Positions 8,801-21,949 of a DNA stretch of 49,005 bases are shown in pieces. The position numbers were made by a program, and so were the translations under genes. The DNA comes from Granulicella sp. (lineage in GTDB: Bacteria > Acidobacteriota > Terriglobia > Terriglobales > Acidobacteriaceae): positions 1 to 49,005 of the forward strand of contig PLHC01000076.1 of the NCBI GenBank assembly GCA_003138795.1. Reading direction: 5' to 3'. The notes under the pieces were generated by a model. It did no database searches. It worked only from the letters and a program-made list of their open reading frames with translations, and was not told where the DNA came from. Every line of letters begins with the position of its first letter. Position 1 is the stretch's first letter.

Positions 8801-10939
8801 CTACTGCGGCGTTGCCGTGCTTGAAGTCGGGCTTGTGCTTGAACCCGGACCAGGGCTTATATCCGGGCTTGTGCTGGAACCTGGACCGGAGCGGATGGCA
8901 GCAATGCGTCGGCTGGAGATCTGCATTCGTCCGGTGCGCACGATATGTGGAGTGATCGTGATCAGGAGCTCCGTTGAATCTTTCTCCCTGTCCTGATCGG
9001 TACCCTGAAAGCCGGGTAGTTCGCTTAGGCCGGGCAGGCCGGTGAGCGCCTTCGTCTCGGTCGAGCTAACGAGTGTGGCTAGCATTGCAGTCTGCCCAGC
9101 AGGAACCGTAATGGTCGATGTGAGAGCGCGGTTGTTCAGGATGGGAATGCTGTTGATGCTGCTACCGGCCAGGGCTTCAATCTTCATGTCTAGCGCCAGC
9201 GAAACCTCATCGCTGTGGAGGATTTGTGGCGTCATCTTCAGCGTGATGCCCAGATCCTCAAACTGGAACTGCGGCACGGTCACGGAGCTGCTCCCCAAGT
9301 ATTGTGAGAGTAGCGAGCTAACGCTGGTTCCGTTGATGTTGAGACCGGAGAGTGAGGAGGCAAGCGTGCTGCTGACGCCTGAGCTATACGTCGCTGTGAC
9401 GACGGGATACCGCGTGCCCGCACGAAAGGTCGCGGGCTGGCGGTTGCTGGAGCGGATCTGTGTGGCGTCGAGCAGGCGCACGTCGCTGGAGTTCAAGGCC
9501 AGTTTGAAGCTTGAACTCGAACCTAGGAAGAGACCGGCGAGGGTGAGGCCGCCGCCGAAGGTTCCGAGCAGGTTGGTGTACTGCGACGCGGTGACGGTGC
9601 CCGAGGCGACGAGAAAGCCAACTTCGGTGATGAGATTCTGCAGCGGGCTGCCATTCAGCGTGAGAAGGCCTCCGGCGATGGCCTGATTGATAAGCGACTG
9701 GTTTGCGCTCACCAACGATTGTGCCTCCGACGCTATGCTGAAGATGCCCGCCGAACTTGGGAGGACGGCTCCGATGTTATTGTCGATTGTCTTATCGAGC
9801 TCGTAGAGAGTGACATCGAAGAGCACCTCGGGGTCGCCGTCGAGCATGTCGTCGTAGATTGCATTGACCTGGCGGAGGACATTCACGTCACCACGCAGAA
9901 GCATGTAGCCGCCGGTGGCACTGGCGGTTACCTCCTTGATGTCGAAGATATTGCGGGCTAGGTTGGCGAGCTCTTGCATCTCGTCATTGGTGCGACCGGG
10001 AAGATAGATCGTCTCCTCAACCTGCGGCATTAGGGTGTTACGGTTCTCCTGTGTGTCTGTGGCGATGAGCACGGTTTTGGGCTGGACGGGTACGGCGAAG
10101 ATATGCGCCGCGATACCGAGGACGCGGGTTGCGTCGGCGAAGGTTGCATCATCCATGTCGAGGCTGAGAGGAGCGCCGCCAGATACGGATGAGTCGAAGC
10201 TTACGGTGATGCCATAGAGGCTATAGAGATTTCGAATGACGCCCTGGGGGTCTCCATGGAAATGCACGTTGCGTTTGCCGGCAAGGGGGGCAAGTTCAAC
10301 TGGACCGCTGAGTGTGGAGGCGATGTCCTGCGCAGGAAACTTCATCGGGTCGATGCTTGAGTAGAACAGGCCGGGTTTGTTGCCTGTCTTTGGATGGTTC
10401 GATACAGGAGTTGCACCGGTGTCGAAATGCTGAGCGACGATGCGGTTGTCCGGATCCAGGGTGTGCGCTTGGGCGAGCAGTGAATTGCCACGTGCCGTGT
10501 CACCGAGAGAGCGGGCTTTTGATGCCCCCTGCACGAGTTCGGTGACGTAGTTTTCGCGAGTGACGATGAGTGCGAGCGCGTAGTCGCGATTGTTTGGGTT
10601 CAAATGTACGGCCTGCTCGAAACAGCGCTCGGCAGCGGCTAAATTTTTATGCTCGATTTGTTTTGCGCCTTCAAGATAGGCGTCGTCAGCCTCACGAGCC
10701 TGCTTGGCTGAGATGGGAGTTGCGGCGGACTTGGATTGAGGCTTGGATGTAGGTGCTGACGGCTGGGCCGGGATGGTTCCAGCAGGAATACTGGCAGGGC
10801 TGTCGGCGGGGCTGCTCGTTTGAGCGCGAACGGATGCCGCATGAAAGCTTGAAGCAATGAGGAAGGGTAAGCCCAATACTGCGGTTCGGGCCATGCTGCT
10901 GGGCCCGCGTGGCCTGCGCGATTGGGATGGGCGGAGCAT
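8801..10939 (-). CDS. TPR-containing secretin (type II/III secretion or type IV pilus secretin-like)
   Basis: The 712-aa exported protein has an N-terminal signal (MARTAVLGLPFLIASSFHAASVRAQ; this internal Met is an alternative start). A Pro/Ser-rich linker and a TPR pair follow (DDAYLEGAKQIEHKNLAAAERCFEQAVHLNPNN). Next are a secretin N-terminal domain (VSFDSSVSGGAPLSLDMDDATF) and the C-terminal secretin domain with AGQTAMLATLVSSTETKALTGLPGLSELPG and TELLITITPHIVR. The region between contains a long Gly/Ser-rich gate-like segment. No other secretion or pilus genes are adjacent, so the partner machine is unknown. The C-terminus ends in a Gly/Ser/Pro repeat encoded by a 36-bp tandem repeat and abuts an IS5 stub. 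Confidence 0.85.
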   Translation of the reverse strand: MLRPSQSRRPRGPSSMARTAVLGLPFLIASSFHAASVRAQTSSPADSPASIPAGTIPAQPSAPTSKPQSKSAATPISAKQAREADDAYLEGAKQIEHKNLAAAERCFEQAVHLNPNNRDYALALIVTRENYVTELVQGASKARSLGDTARGNSLLAQAHTLDPDNRIVAQHFDTGATPVSNHPKTGNKPGLFYSSIDPMKFPAQDIASTLSGPVELAPLAGKRNVHFHGDPQGVIRNLYSLYGITVSFDSSVSGGAPLSLDMDDATFADATRVLGIAAHIFAVPVQPKTVLIATDTQENRNTLMPQVEETIYLPGRTNDEMQELANLARNIFDIKEVTASATGGYMLLRGDVNVLRQVNAIYDDMLDGDPEVLFDVTLYELDKTIDNNIGAVLPSSAGIFSIASEAQSLVSANQSLINQAIAGGLLTLNGSPLQNLITEVGFLVASGTVTASQYTNLLGTFGGGLTLAGLFLGSSSSFKLALNSSDVRLLDATQIRSSNRQPATFRAGTRYPVVTATYSSGVSSTLASSLSGLNINGTSVSSLLSQYLGSSSVTVPQFQFEDLGITLKMTPQILHSDEVSLALDMKIEALAGSSINSIPILNNRALTSTITVPAGQTAMLATLVSSTETKALTGLPGLSELPGFQGTDQDREKDSTELLITITPHIVRTGRMQISSRRIAAIRSGPGSSTSPDISPGPGSSTSPTSSTATPQ
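8828..8890. repeat. 36-bp period tandem repeat in the secretin 3' end
   Basis: The motif CGGGCTTGTGCT recurs exactly 36 bp apart (8828 and 8864) with closely similar flanks. On the minus strand it encodes two GPGSSTSP blocks separated by DISP at the extreme C-terminus of the secretin. Such an in-frame repeat can vary in copy number between strains. Confidence 0.7.
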
Positions 10940-10968
10940 GATCTGCTGGTTTAGACGCGTGAACGCGG

Positions 10969-11316
10969 CTAACGTCCGCCGGAGACGATTTTCAAGTCCG
11001 GGCGAGCTGTCCGCGCCGGGCGAACTGACGTTGGCGGACGGCGTACGCCCTGCCGTATCTGCGTAGAATCCATGCCGAGCTCGGAGAGTGTGCGGCTGAG
11101 CGTGTTTCGATGCATGCCGAGTTCTTCAGCGGCTTTGCACTGATTGCCGCGGTGACGCGAAAGAACCTCGAGGAGGTAGTGCTTCTTAAACTCGCGCACC
11201 GCGTCGGTGTAAGCGATACCAGCGGCGTGCATCTGGAGGACGAGGTTGTCGAGTTCGCGTTTCAATCGCGGAGGCTTCCTTTTGTGGAATTGACGTGGAC
11301 CCTGGTTGGGAACCAA
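10969..11316 (-). CDS. Fis-family helix-turn-helix DNA-binding protein
   Basis: The 115-aa protein carries a C-terminal Fis-type HTH: HRGNQCKAAEELGMHRNTLSRTLSELGM at about residues 55-82, closely resembling the HTH_8 of Fis and of NtrC-type activators. It has no AAA+ or receiver domain, so it is an orphan small DNA-binding protein. The N-terminus is basic (HKRKPPRLKRELDNL), and a basic Arg/Pro-rich tail follows the HTH. It lies between cvpA, whose start is 8 bp... upstream on the same strand, and the secretin gene, so it may be co-transcribed with cvpA. Role as nucleoid protein or local regulator is not decided by the sequence. Confidence 0.8.
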   Translation of the reverse strand: MVPNQGPRQFHKRKPPRLKRELDNLVLQMHAAGIAYTDAVREFKKHYLLEVLSRHRGNQCKAAEELGMHRNTLSRTLSELGMDSTQIRQGVRRPPTSVRPARTARPDLKIVSGGR

Positions 11317-11324
11317 CTATGTGC

Positions 11325-11879
11325 TTACTTCTTAGTTTGCGACGAGAGGCCGTGCTTGATCCAATCGGGTGTCGTGTGCTTAATGCGATTTAGGCCATCA
11401 AGCACACGCAGTCTGAGATCGGAGGGCATGACGAAGGATACAGCATGAGCGGCCCGAAGAAAATACGGTGCGAGATGAGAATTTTGAATCCAGGGGGCGG
11501 TGGGCAGAAAAGCGGTGACGGCGAGCAAGAGAACGACGCCCAGAATCGCACCGCGAAGCAGGCCGAAGAGTGCGCCGAGGAGGCGGTCGGCAAAGCCCAT
11601 GCCGACGGCTGAGGCGGTGTGGCGGAGGAGCTTGCCGATGAGGCTCGCAATGATCATAGTGCCCGCCAGAATCAGCAGAAATGCCGCAAGCTGAGCGATT
11701 TGCGGCGAGTTGATCAGGCCTTTGAGGTCCACCGCAAGGCTGCAGTAGAACCAGCAGGCGAAGAGGAAGCCGAGGATGAGTCCGCCGAGGGCGAAGGCCT
11801 CTTGAAAGAAGCCGCGCATCACCGCCCGGACCACCGAGTAGGCGAGCAGGATGGAGAGTAGCCAATCGAGTGGGTTCAT
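11325..11879 (-). CDS. cvpA: CvpA family membrane protein
   Basis: The 184-aa protein has four hydrophobic segments. It begins MNPLDWLLSILLAYSVVRAVMRGFFQEAFALGG, the typical CvpA opening (short polar start, 'D-W', then 'G-F-x-E'). Later come LILAGTMIIASLIGKLLRHTA and DRLLGALFGLLRGAILGVVLLLAV, where the 'D+xLGxxFGxxRG' motif is the hallmark of the family. The protein is in the inner membrane; CvpA homologues are linked to colicin V export and envelope homeostasis, but their mechanism is unsettled. It starts two bases before the smc stop codon, so it is likely transcribed with smc. Confidence 0.88.
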   Translation of the reverse strand: MNPLDWLLSILLAYSVVRAVMRGFFQEAFALGGLILGFLFACWFYCSLAVDLKGLINSPQIAQLAAFLLILAGTMIIASLIGKLLRHTASAVGMGFADRLLGALFGLLRGAILGVVLLLAVTAFLPTAPWIQNSHLAPYFLRAAHAVSFVMPSDLRLRVLDGLNRIKHTTPDWIKHGLSSQTKK

Positions 11880-11881
11880 GG

Positions 11882-15808
<3,927 letters not shown>

Positions 15809-16141
15809 GAGCAAAACCTCTTCTACGGGTGGGCGTTTTGCCCAGTATCCGTGATCTGGCTGGTCGTTTGACAAGCCACTAGGTCGAATCGTAAGCGGCA
15901 GGGAGGTTGGAATCAACGCGGAATTGGGTGCAGATGGAAGGATGTTGTGGATAAGGGCGGTCGAATCCAATTGCGAAGAAGAAAGTGGTAGAGGTTGCGC
16001 GGGGGCAACGCCATTTCTATAATCTGCATCATCCCCCTTATCTCCCTGGTACGGGGCGGGTTTACATTCGTGGCGCACGATCTGCGCTAATCTTGAGAAA
16101 TAGATTTAGAAACAGACGCATCTCTCCGAGGAGTTCTCTTT
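15809..16141. other. divergent upstream region of smc and the exported repeat protein
   Basis: About 330 bp between the chosen smc start and the plus-strand gene at 16142. The smc frame stays open through most of it, which explains the over-long ORF call. On the plus side the next gene has a good ribosome-binding site (CCGAGGAG) about 9 bp before its ATG. I could not assign promoter hexamers with confidence. Confidence 0.4.
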
Positions 16142-17416
16142 ATGAAGAAGGTCGTACTTGCTTCGCTGCTGGCTGTGGCCGGCGCGGTACCATCAGCGTC
16201 TCTCACGTTCGCCCAGCAGCCGGTAGCCAGCGGTGTTCAAATGTCTGCCGATGAGTACGCGGCATATAACAATGCCAACACGCAGACCACGGCGGCAGGT
16301 AAGGCTGCAGCGTTCGAGGCGTACCTCAAGGCGTATCCGAGTTCAGCGGTGAAGCAGGATGTGCTGAACCAGATCCTGTTTGCCGATAGCCAGACCGGCG
16401 ACCAGGCAGCCACGGTAAATGCTGCGGACCGGCTGCTTGTCATCGATCCGAACAACCTGCGGGCACTGACCTTCGAGGTTTACTACCGCCGTGCGGATGC
16501 CGATAAGCTGACCGATCCGGCAACGAAGCAGGCAGCACTGGACAAGGTTGCCACGTATGCGCAGCAGGGCTTGAATGCGGCAGCGCCGAAGGATGTTTCC
16601 GATGCCGACTTTGCCAAGTTGAAGGAAGCGACAGCGCCGACGTTTGAGAGTGCCATTGCTGACGACGACCTGACGAAGAAGGACAATGCGGGTGCAATCG
16701 CAGCCCTGAAGAAGGAGATTGATGGCGATCAGGCGGACACATTGAAGGCGAGCCCTGTGCTGCAGGATGTGTACGTGCTGGCGCAGGTGTACTACACCTC
16801 AACGCCTCCAGATTATCTGAACTGCGCGTGGTATGCGACGCGTGCTGCAGCCTTCGCCCCAGATGCGTATAAGCCCACCATCCAGCCCCTGGCGACCTAT
16901 TGCTATAAGAAGTACCACGGCAGTGCGGACGGCTATGCGGCTATGCAGACTGCGGTGCTGACGAACCTCGATCCTCCAGCGGGATTCACGGTGAAACCTG
17001 CGCCCAAGCCTGAGGATATTGTCACGAACCTGATTGCGACGACGCCGGATCTGGCTTCGCTGGCGATCAGCGACAAGGAGTTTGTGCTGCAGTATGGCAG
17101 GCAGGCCGATGCGGACAAGGTGTTCGATACGATCAAGGGTAAGTCTGTGGAGTTGCCGGGTGTCGTGATCGCCGCTACAGCGGATTCGCTACAGCTTGCG
17201 GTGTCCGATGATGCGGTCCAGGGCAAGACGGCGGACTTCACCTTCACGATGAAGGAACCGCTGAAAACCGTTCCTAATGTTGGAGATAAGATCACTCTCG
17301 TTGGTACGTATGCTTCGTACACACAGACGCCGCTGATGATTTCGATGAGCGACGGTGCGATTGTGCCGAAGAAGGCGGCGCCGGTGCATCACCCGGTGCA
17401 TCACACCAGCCACTAG
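16142..17416 (+). CDS. exported TPR-like protein of unknown function, His-rich C-terminus
   Basis: The 424-aa product has a signal peptide (MKKVVLASLLAVAGAVPSASLTFAQQ) and a helical, Ala/Asp-rich body compatible with TPR-like repeats, for example AAGKAAAFEAYLKAYPSSAVKQDVLNQI and RLLVIDPNNLRALTFEVYY. A smaller beta-rich C-terminal part follows (LPGVVIAATADSLQLAVSD..VPNVGDKITLVGTYASY). It ends HHPVHHTSH. Similar exported proteins occur in Acidobacteriota, but I know of no assigned function. The ATG follows GAGGAG; a strong terminator closes the unit, so it is monocistronic. The C-terminal segment resembles a small OB-like fold, which is only a guess. Confidence 0.75.
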   Translation: MKKVVLASLLAVAGAVPSASLTFAQQPVASGVQMSADEYAAYNNANTQTTAAGKAAAFEAYLKAYPSSAVKQDVLNQILFADSQTGDQAATVNAADRLLVIDPNNLRALTFEVYYRRADADKLTDPATKQAALDKVATYAQQGLNAAAPKDVSDADFAKLKEATAPTFESAIADDDLTKKDNAGAIAALKKEIDGDQADTLKASPVLQDVYVLAQVYYTSTPPDYLNCAWYATRAAAFAPDAYKPTIQPLATYCYKKYHGSADGYAAMQTAVLTNLDPPAGFTVKPAPKPEDIVTNLIATTPDLASLAISDKEFVLQYGRQADADKVFDTIKGKSVELPGVVIAATADSLQLAVSDDAVQGKTADFTFTMKEPLKTVPNVGDKITLVGTYASYTQTPLMISMSDGAIVPKKAAPVHHPVHHTSH

Positions 17417-17436
17417 AGCGAATATAGTGCTCAATC

Positions 17437-17467
17437 GAAACGGCCTCCTTCGGGAGGCCGTTTTTCT
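17437..17467 (+). terminator. rho-independent terminator
   Basis: The stem AACGGCCTCC / GGAGGCCGTT with loop TTCG is followed by TTTTT, 20 bp after the stop of the exported repeat protein. It is a textbook intrinsic terminator with a stable tetraloop. Confidence 0.9.
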
Positions 17468-17605
17468 GTGATTTGCGGGGGAATTGGGGAACACTCAACC
17501 GCGTTTCGTGCTGCGCGACGACATGTACAGCTATGTTTCGTGACGCCCGTGCGTGGCGATGGGCGGATGGCACCAGATCTGGTGTAGCCGGACGGATGAG
17601 TTCGG

Positions 17606-20401
17606 TCAGGGAGTCGGGTTGCTGTCCAGGAGGTTGACGAAGAGGCGGTAGGCTCCGGGGACGGCTTCGGGGAGCTGGCGGTAGAGGGCGAAGGCGCAGT
17701 AGGTCCAGCGGCCCTGTCTGCCTGAAGCGCTGCCAAGGGGGGTGGTGATGAGGCCGCCCTGCTGGGGGATCTGGGCCGCTGTCTCGGGGCCTCCGGGGTC
17801 GTGGGTTTCGGTGAGGGCGGTGTAGTGGGGGTCCCAGGTTTGGAGGAAGCCGTGGCCGCGCTCTTCGATCCAGTTGTTGAAGTCGGCCGGAGTGATGAGG
17901 TTGGGGGTGGTGAGGAGTGGGGCGGTGGGATCGAGGAGTTGGACGGGGTCGGTTTCGTCGACGACCTTTTCGGCGTTGCCGAGGGTGAGGGGGTAGGGGG
18001 CGTCGGCGGCGGTGAACTCGGCGGTCTGGTATTGGACGAGGACGTTGCCGCCGGAGCGGGCGTAGTCGAGCAGGGCTGCTGTGGGTGCGCCGTGGAGGTC
18101 GGGGTGGGCGGCGTAGGTGCGGACTCCGAGGATGATGGTGTCGAATTGTGCGAGATTTTCGGGTGTGAGGTCGGCGACGGTGAGGAGCTCGGGCTGGAGG
18201 CCGATGGAGGCGAGGGCCTCGGGGACGGCGTCGCCGGTGCCGGGGAGATAGGCGATGCGGTGGTGCTGCGGCAGCTTCAGGTCGACGGGGACGATGCGTG
18301 TGGTGGCGGGGGTGTAGTAGTTGGTGGAGATGAGGCCGGGGTAGCCTACGGGGCGGAACGATTCGCTGAAGGTGCGGTGGTCGGGGGTCTCGGCGGTGAC
18401 GTGGAAGATTTGGGGTTGGGAGAAGGGGGCGGTGGGGTGAACGTAGAAGTCGATGAAGTGGTCAGTCTTTGTGGATGGAGTCGTGGCTGCCCTGGCTTCG
18501 ATGGTCCAGTTGTGGGGGGACTGGACATTGATGTTGGCGGAGGTGGAGGAGGTGGTGCGGAGGGTGGCGGTGAGTTTGACTTTGGACTGACCGAGGGGAA
18601 AGATGGTCGCTGCCGGGCTAGAGGCGATGGAGAAGGGTGGGATGATGCTGACGGGTTGAGGGCCGTCGTGGACGATGCGGCCGACTGTGATCTCTGCTCC
18701 CTGATAGTCGACCGATGCCCAGGCGGTCAGTGGTGAGGGCGTTGCGGGGGCGTTGCGCAGGGCGGGATCGCGGAGTTCGTAGAAGGCTTGTTCGATGTTG
18801 TCGCGATAGAAGTAGGGCTGCGTGATGGGGGTCATGTGGTCGGATGGAATCTGCCCCATGCGTTCGAGGGGCCTGGATGAGGACAATTCAGGAGTGATTG
18901 AGCCAGAAAAGCCCTGGCTCTGATCCCAGCCTGCGCCATCGATCCGCATTTGGTCGAACTTTACGGTTTCGGTAGAGGATTCGGTTAGAACTGTCTTGAG
19001 TACGGGCGAAGAACTCGCAACCAGATCGCTTGACCGTGCCATGGCATCGACTGAAAGGCCGAGGGCGAGGACGAGTGCGTCGTTGAGTTGGACGCGCTTG
19101 ATGCGGAGTTCGTGGAGGACGTTTTGTTTTTGGTCTGGAGGGAGGTTTAATAGCTCGGTGCTGTGAATCAACCTGTTGAGAAAGCCCAGCGCGGAGGCGA
19201 GGGGAGGTGCGGTCGCCTCGGGATGGTCTGGGGTGAAGAGCTTTTGCGCGGTGGCGATTTCGGCTGCGATGACGTGGAGGGTTGCGCGGAGGTTGGTGCG
19301 GGCTGAGGCGGTGTCGGGGGCCAGATCGGCGATGCCTTCGATGCTGGTGTCGATGCCGTCGAAGAAGGTGGCGTCGTGCTGCTTCTGTTTATCGGCCGGG
19401 AGGACAGAGCCGTAGAGGTGGTAGCTGATGTCGAAGGCGCCTGGGGGCGGGATGCGCATGTTGCCGCCGATCTGCGACTTTTGCAGGCCGAGGCCGATGC
19501 GGGCGAACTCGACGTAGCTGCAGGGTGGGTCGGAGGGATTGTCGGAGAGGATCGGGTCGGTGTTGCCTTCGTGGACGACGATGTCGACGGAGGGGACGGT
19601 GGTGGTGACCTCTCCGGTGACGTAGTTGGTGAAGCGCGCGGGGGTGTACTGGTTGGTGGCGTAGTCGAAGAGGCCTTGCGGCGTGATGGCCTGCATGGGG
19701 ACGCGGGCGTAGACCTTGAGCGCATGCCAGGGCAGGAGGCCTGCGGCTATCTGGTCGGGGAAGACGTTGGGGTCGGCGGCAGCCTTGAAGACCTCTTGTG
19801 CGATCTGGCCGGAGACCTGGTGTTGGCCGTGGCCGTCGGTTACGCCCCCTATGAAAACAGAGGCTATGACCAGTGGGCGATAAAGGCGGACGGTGCGGAC
19901 GGCGTCATAGAGGACGCGGTCGTGGCCCCATTTGGCGAAGGATTCTTCCTTGGTCTTGGAGAAGCCGAAGTCGACCTCGGTGCCGAAGAACTGGTCGGCG
20001 TCGAAATAGTGATCGGCGGAGAGGAGTTCCTGGGTGCGGAGGAGGCCGAGGGCGTCCTCGAAGTCGCCAGTGACGGCGTTCTGGCCGCCTTCGCCGCGGT
20101 TGAGGGAGAGGTCGGCGACGCGGACGCCGAGGCCGCGGGAGTAGAGGGTGAGCATGCCGCCGTCTTCGTCGTCGGGGTGGGCGACGATGAGCAGGAGAGA
20201 GGCGCGGGTGTTGAGCTTGCGGAGAAGCTGCTGAAGGCCGCGCGCGCCCTGGTCGATGGGGAGTTCGCGACCGTCGATGGGGGTGACGCGCTCGCCGCGC
20301 AGGTTCGCGGGGTCGGTGAAGGTGGCCTGCGCGCCGGCTTGTTGGGCGATGGAGGTGGCGGAGAGGCAGAGCGTGAGAGCTAGAGCGGCAACGAACTTCA
20401 T
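17606..20401 (-). CDS. long exported PIG-L family deacetylase with C-terminal amidotransferase-like domain
   Basis: I start at the internal ATG (MKFVAALALTLCLSATSIAQQ), a clean signal peptide, giving 931 aa; the listed ORF adds 42 residues upstream. The N-terminal third is a PIG-L/LmbE domain with LLIVAHPDDEDGGMLTLYSRG and the downstream metal-ligand region TDGHGQHQVSG. The middle is beta-rich. The last 200 or so residues (RIAYLPGTGDAVPEALASIG, FDTIILGVRTYAAHP, ARSGGNVLVQYQ) look like a class I glutamine amidotransferase fold. PIG-L enzymes are zinc N-deacetylases acting on sugars; the substrate of this long exported type is unknown to me. It is transcribed divergently from the APC permease. 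Confidence 0.85.
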   Translation of the reverse strand: MKFVAALALTLCLSATSIAQQAGAQATFTDPANLRGERVTPIDGRELPIDQGARGLQQLLRKLNTRASLLLIVAHPDDEDGGMLTLYSRGLGVRVADLSLNRGEGGQNAVTGDFEDALGLLRTQELLSADHYFDADQFFGTEVDFGFSKTKEESFAKWGHDRVLYDAVRTVRLYRPLVIASVFIGGVTDGHGQHQVSGQIAQEVFKAAADPNVFPDQIAAGLLPWHALKVYARVPMQAITPQGLFDYATNQYTPARFTNYVTGEVTTTVPSVDIVVHEGNTDPILSDNPSDPPCSYVEFARIGLGLQKSQIGGNMRIPPPGAFDISYHLYGSVLPADKQKQHDATFFDGIDTSIEGIADLAPDTASARTNLRATLHVIAAEIATAQKLFTPDHPEATAPPLASALGFLNRLIHSTELLNLPPDQKQNVLHELRIKRVQLNDALVLALGLSVDAMARSSDLVASSSPVLKTVLTESSTETVKFDQMRIDGAGWDQSQGFSGSITPELSSSRPLERMGQIPSDHMTPITQPYFYRDNIEQAFYELRDPALRNAPATPSPLTAWASVDYQGAEITVGRIVHDGPQPVSIIPPFSIASSPAATIFPLGQSKVKLTATLRTTSSTSANINVQSPHNWTIEARAATTPSTKTDHFIDFYVHPTAPFSQPQIFHVTAETPDHRTFSESFRPVGYPGLISTNYYTPATTRIVPVDLKLPQHHRIAYLPGTGDAVPEALASIGLQPELLTVADLTPENLAQFDTIILGVRTYAAHPDLHGAPTAALLDYARSGGNVLVQYQTAEFTAADAPYPLTLGNAEKVVDETDPVQLLDPTAPLLTTPNLITPADFNNWIEERGHGFLQTWDPHYTALTETHDPGGPETAAQIPQQGGLITTPLGSASGRQGRWTYCAFALYRQLPEAVPGAYRLFVNLLDSNPTP

Positions 20402-20453
20402 GGGATTAGCTTCGCATAGAGCGGGCTGCGATGGGCGCGGTAGACTTGGCGGG

Positions 20454-21905
20454 ATGGAAACCATGGCGCCGCAGCTCGAACGATCGTTGACGTTGCGCGG
20501 TGCAGTGACTCTGAATCTGCTGGACATGATCGGCGTCGGGCCGTTCCTGACGCTGCCGCTGCTGCTGGCAACGATGGGTGGGCCGCAGGCGATGCTGGGG
20601 TGGGTGTTGGGCGCGGGGCTGGCGGCTTGCGATGGGTTGGTGTGGGCCGAGTTGGGCGCGGCGATGCCCGAGGCGGGGGGGACATATCACTATTTGGCGG
20701 AGATGTTTCCGGGTGGGCTGGGAAGATGGTTGAGCTTTTTGTTTGTGTTTCAGCTGTGCTTCTCGGCTCCGCTGTCGGTGGCAAGTGGATGCATTGGGCT
20801 GGCGCAGTATGCAGGGTTCCTGGCGCCGGGGTGGGTGTCGCAGGGGGTGGTGCATGCGCTGCATGTTGGGCCGTACAGCTTTGGCGTAAGCGCGGGGCGA
20901 GCGACGCTGGTGGCGATCGCGGCCGTGGTGCTGGCGGTGGTGTTGCTGTACCGCAGGCTGGCGAAGATGCGTGGGCTTTCGACGGCGCTGCTGGTGGTGG
21001 TGCTGGGGACGATTGGATGGTCGATGGTGACCGGTCTGCTGCATGGGCATATCGCGCGGGTGGTGGCGTTTCCGGCCGGGGCCTGGCGGCTCGATCACGG
21101 GTTCTTTGTGGGGCTGGGGTCGGCGATGTTGATTGCGACGTACGACTACTGGGGCTACTACAACGTGACGTTTCTGGGCGGTGAGACGCGCGATCCGGGA
21201 AGGACGATTCCGAGGGCGGTGCTGGTATCGATTGGGATTGTGGCAGTGCTGTATCTGGGGCTGAATGCGAGTGTGCTCGCGGTGATGGGTGCGCCGGCGA
21301 TCGTGGCGGCGCAGGGCGTGGAGGCGCGGCGGGCGCTGCTGTCGGAGATGATGCGCGTGGCGTATACACCCGCGTTCGGGGCGCATGCGGCGTTGTGGCT
21401 GGGAAGGCTGGCGGCGGTGCTGGTGATGGTGACCGCGTTTGCGAGCGTGTTCTCGCTACTGCTGGGGTACTCGCGGATTCCGTTTGCAGCGGCGCGGGAT
21501 GGGAATTTCCCGGCGGTGTTTGGACGGCTGCATCCGACGCGAGGGTTTCCGTATGTGTCGCTGCTGACGTTGGCAGGGGCGGCTTGTGTGTTTTGCTTCT
21601 TCTCGTTGGCAGATGTGATTGCGGCGCTGGTGGTGCTGAGGATCCTGCTGCAGTTTGCTCTGCAGCATATTGGGGTGATTGTGCTGCGCATTCGAAGGCC
21701 GGAGATGCGAAGGCCGTTTCGGATGTGGCTGTATCCGCTGCCACCGTTGCTGGCGCTGGTGGGGTTTGGGTACATTGTGGTGTCGAGGCCGAATTTTGAT
21801 CGGGAGCTGCTGCTGGTGGGGTTTGTTGTGGTGGCGGGAACAATCGTGTTTGCGGGGAGGCTGCTAGGGGCGTCCGCCAGGAGTGCGAGAACGAATGTAG
21901 GCTAA
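20454..21905 (+). CDS. APC superfamily amino acid/amine permease
   Basis: The start is the internal ATG ([31 protein letters not shown]), because the earlier listed start lies inside the divergent PIG-L gene. This gives 483 aa. TM1 with the unwound GVGPF motif, and the following [39 protein letters not shown], identify the APC family. About 12 hydrophobic segments are visible, including the loop [21 protein letters not shown] typical of LAT/GadC-like members. It is an inner membrane transporter, probably for amino acids or polyamines; substrate cannot be read from the sequence. The gene has no obvious operon partner: msrP begins 44 bp later but has its own ribosome-binding site. Confidence 0.85.
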   Translation: METMAPQLERSLTLRGAVTLNLLDMIGVGPFLTLPLLLATMGGPQAMLGWVLGAGLAACDGLVWAELGAAMPEAGGTYHYLAEMFPGGLGRWLSFLFVFQLCFSAPLSVASGCIGLAQYAGFLAPGWVSQGVVHALHVGPYSFGVSAGRATLVAIAAVVLAVVLLYRRLAKMRGLSTALLVVVLGTIGWSMVTGLLHGHIARVVAFPAGAWRLDHGFFVGLGSAMLIATYDYWGYYNVTFLGGETRDPGRTIPRAVLVSIGIVAVLYLGLNASVLAVMGAPAIVAAQGVEARRALLSEMMRVAYTPAFGAHAALWLGRLAAVLVMVTAFASVFSLLLGYSRIPFAAARDGNFPAVFGRLHPTRGFPYVSLLTLAGAACVFCFFSLADVIAALVVLRILLQFALQHIGVIVLRIRRPEMRRPFRMWLYPLPPLLALVGFGYIVVSRPNFDRELLLVGFVVVAGTIVFAGRLLGASARSARTNVG

Positions 21906-21949
21906 ACGAGAGGCTTCGGGCTGCGTCCTATGGAAGAGAGGAATTGATT

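Noticed and set aside
20398-21843. 481-aa minus-strand ORF opposite the APC permease
   Set aside because: Pro/Ala/Ser-rich shadow translation; the plus frame gives a well-formed 12-helix permease.
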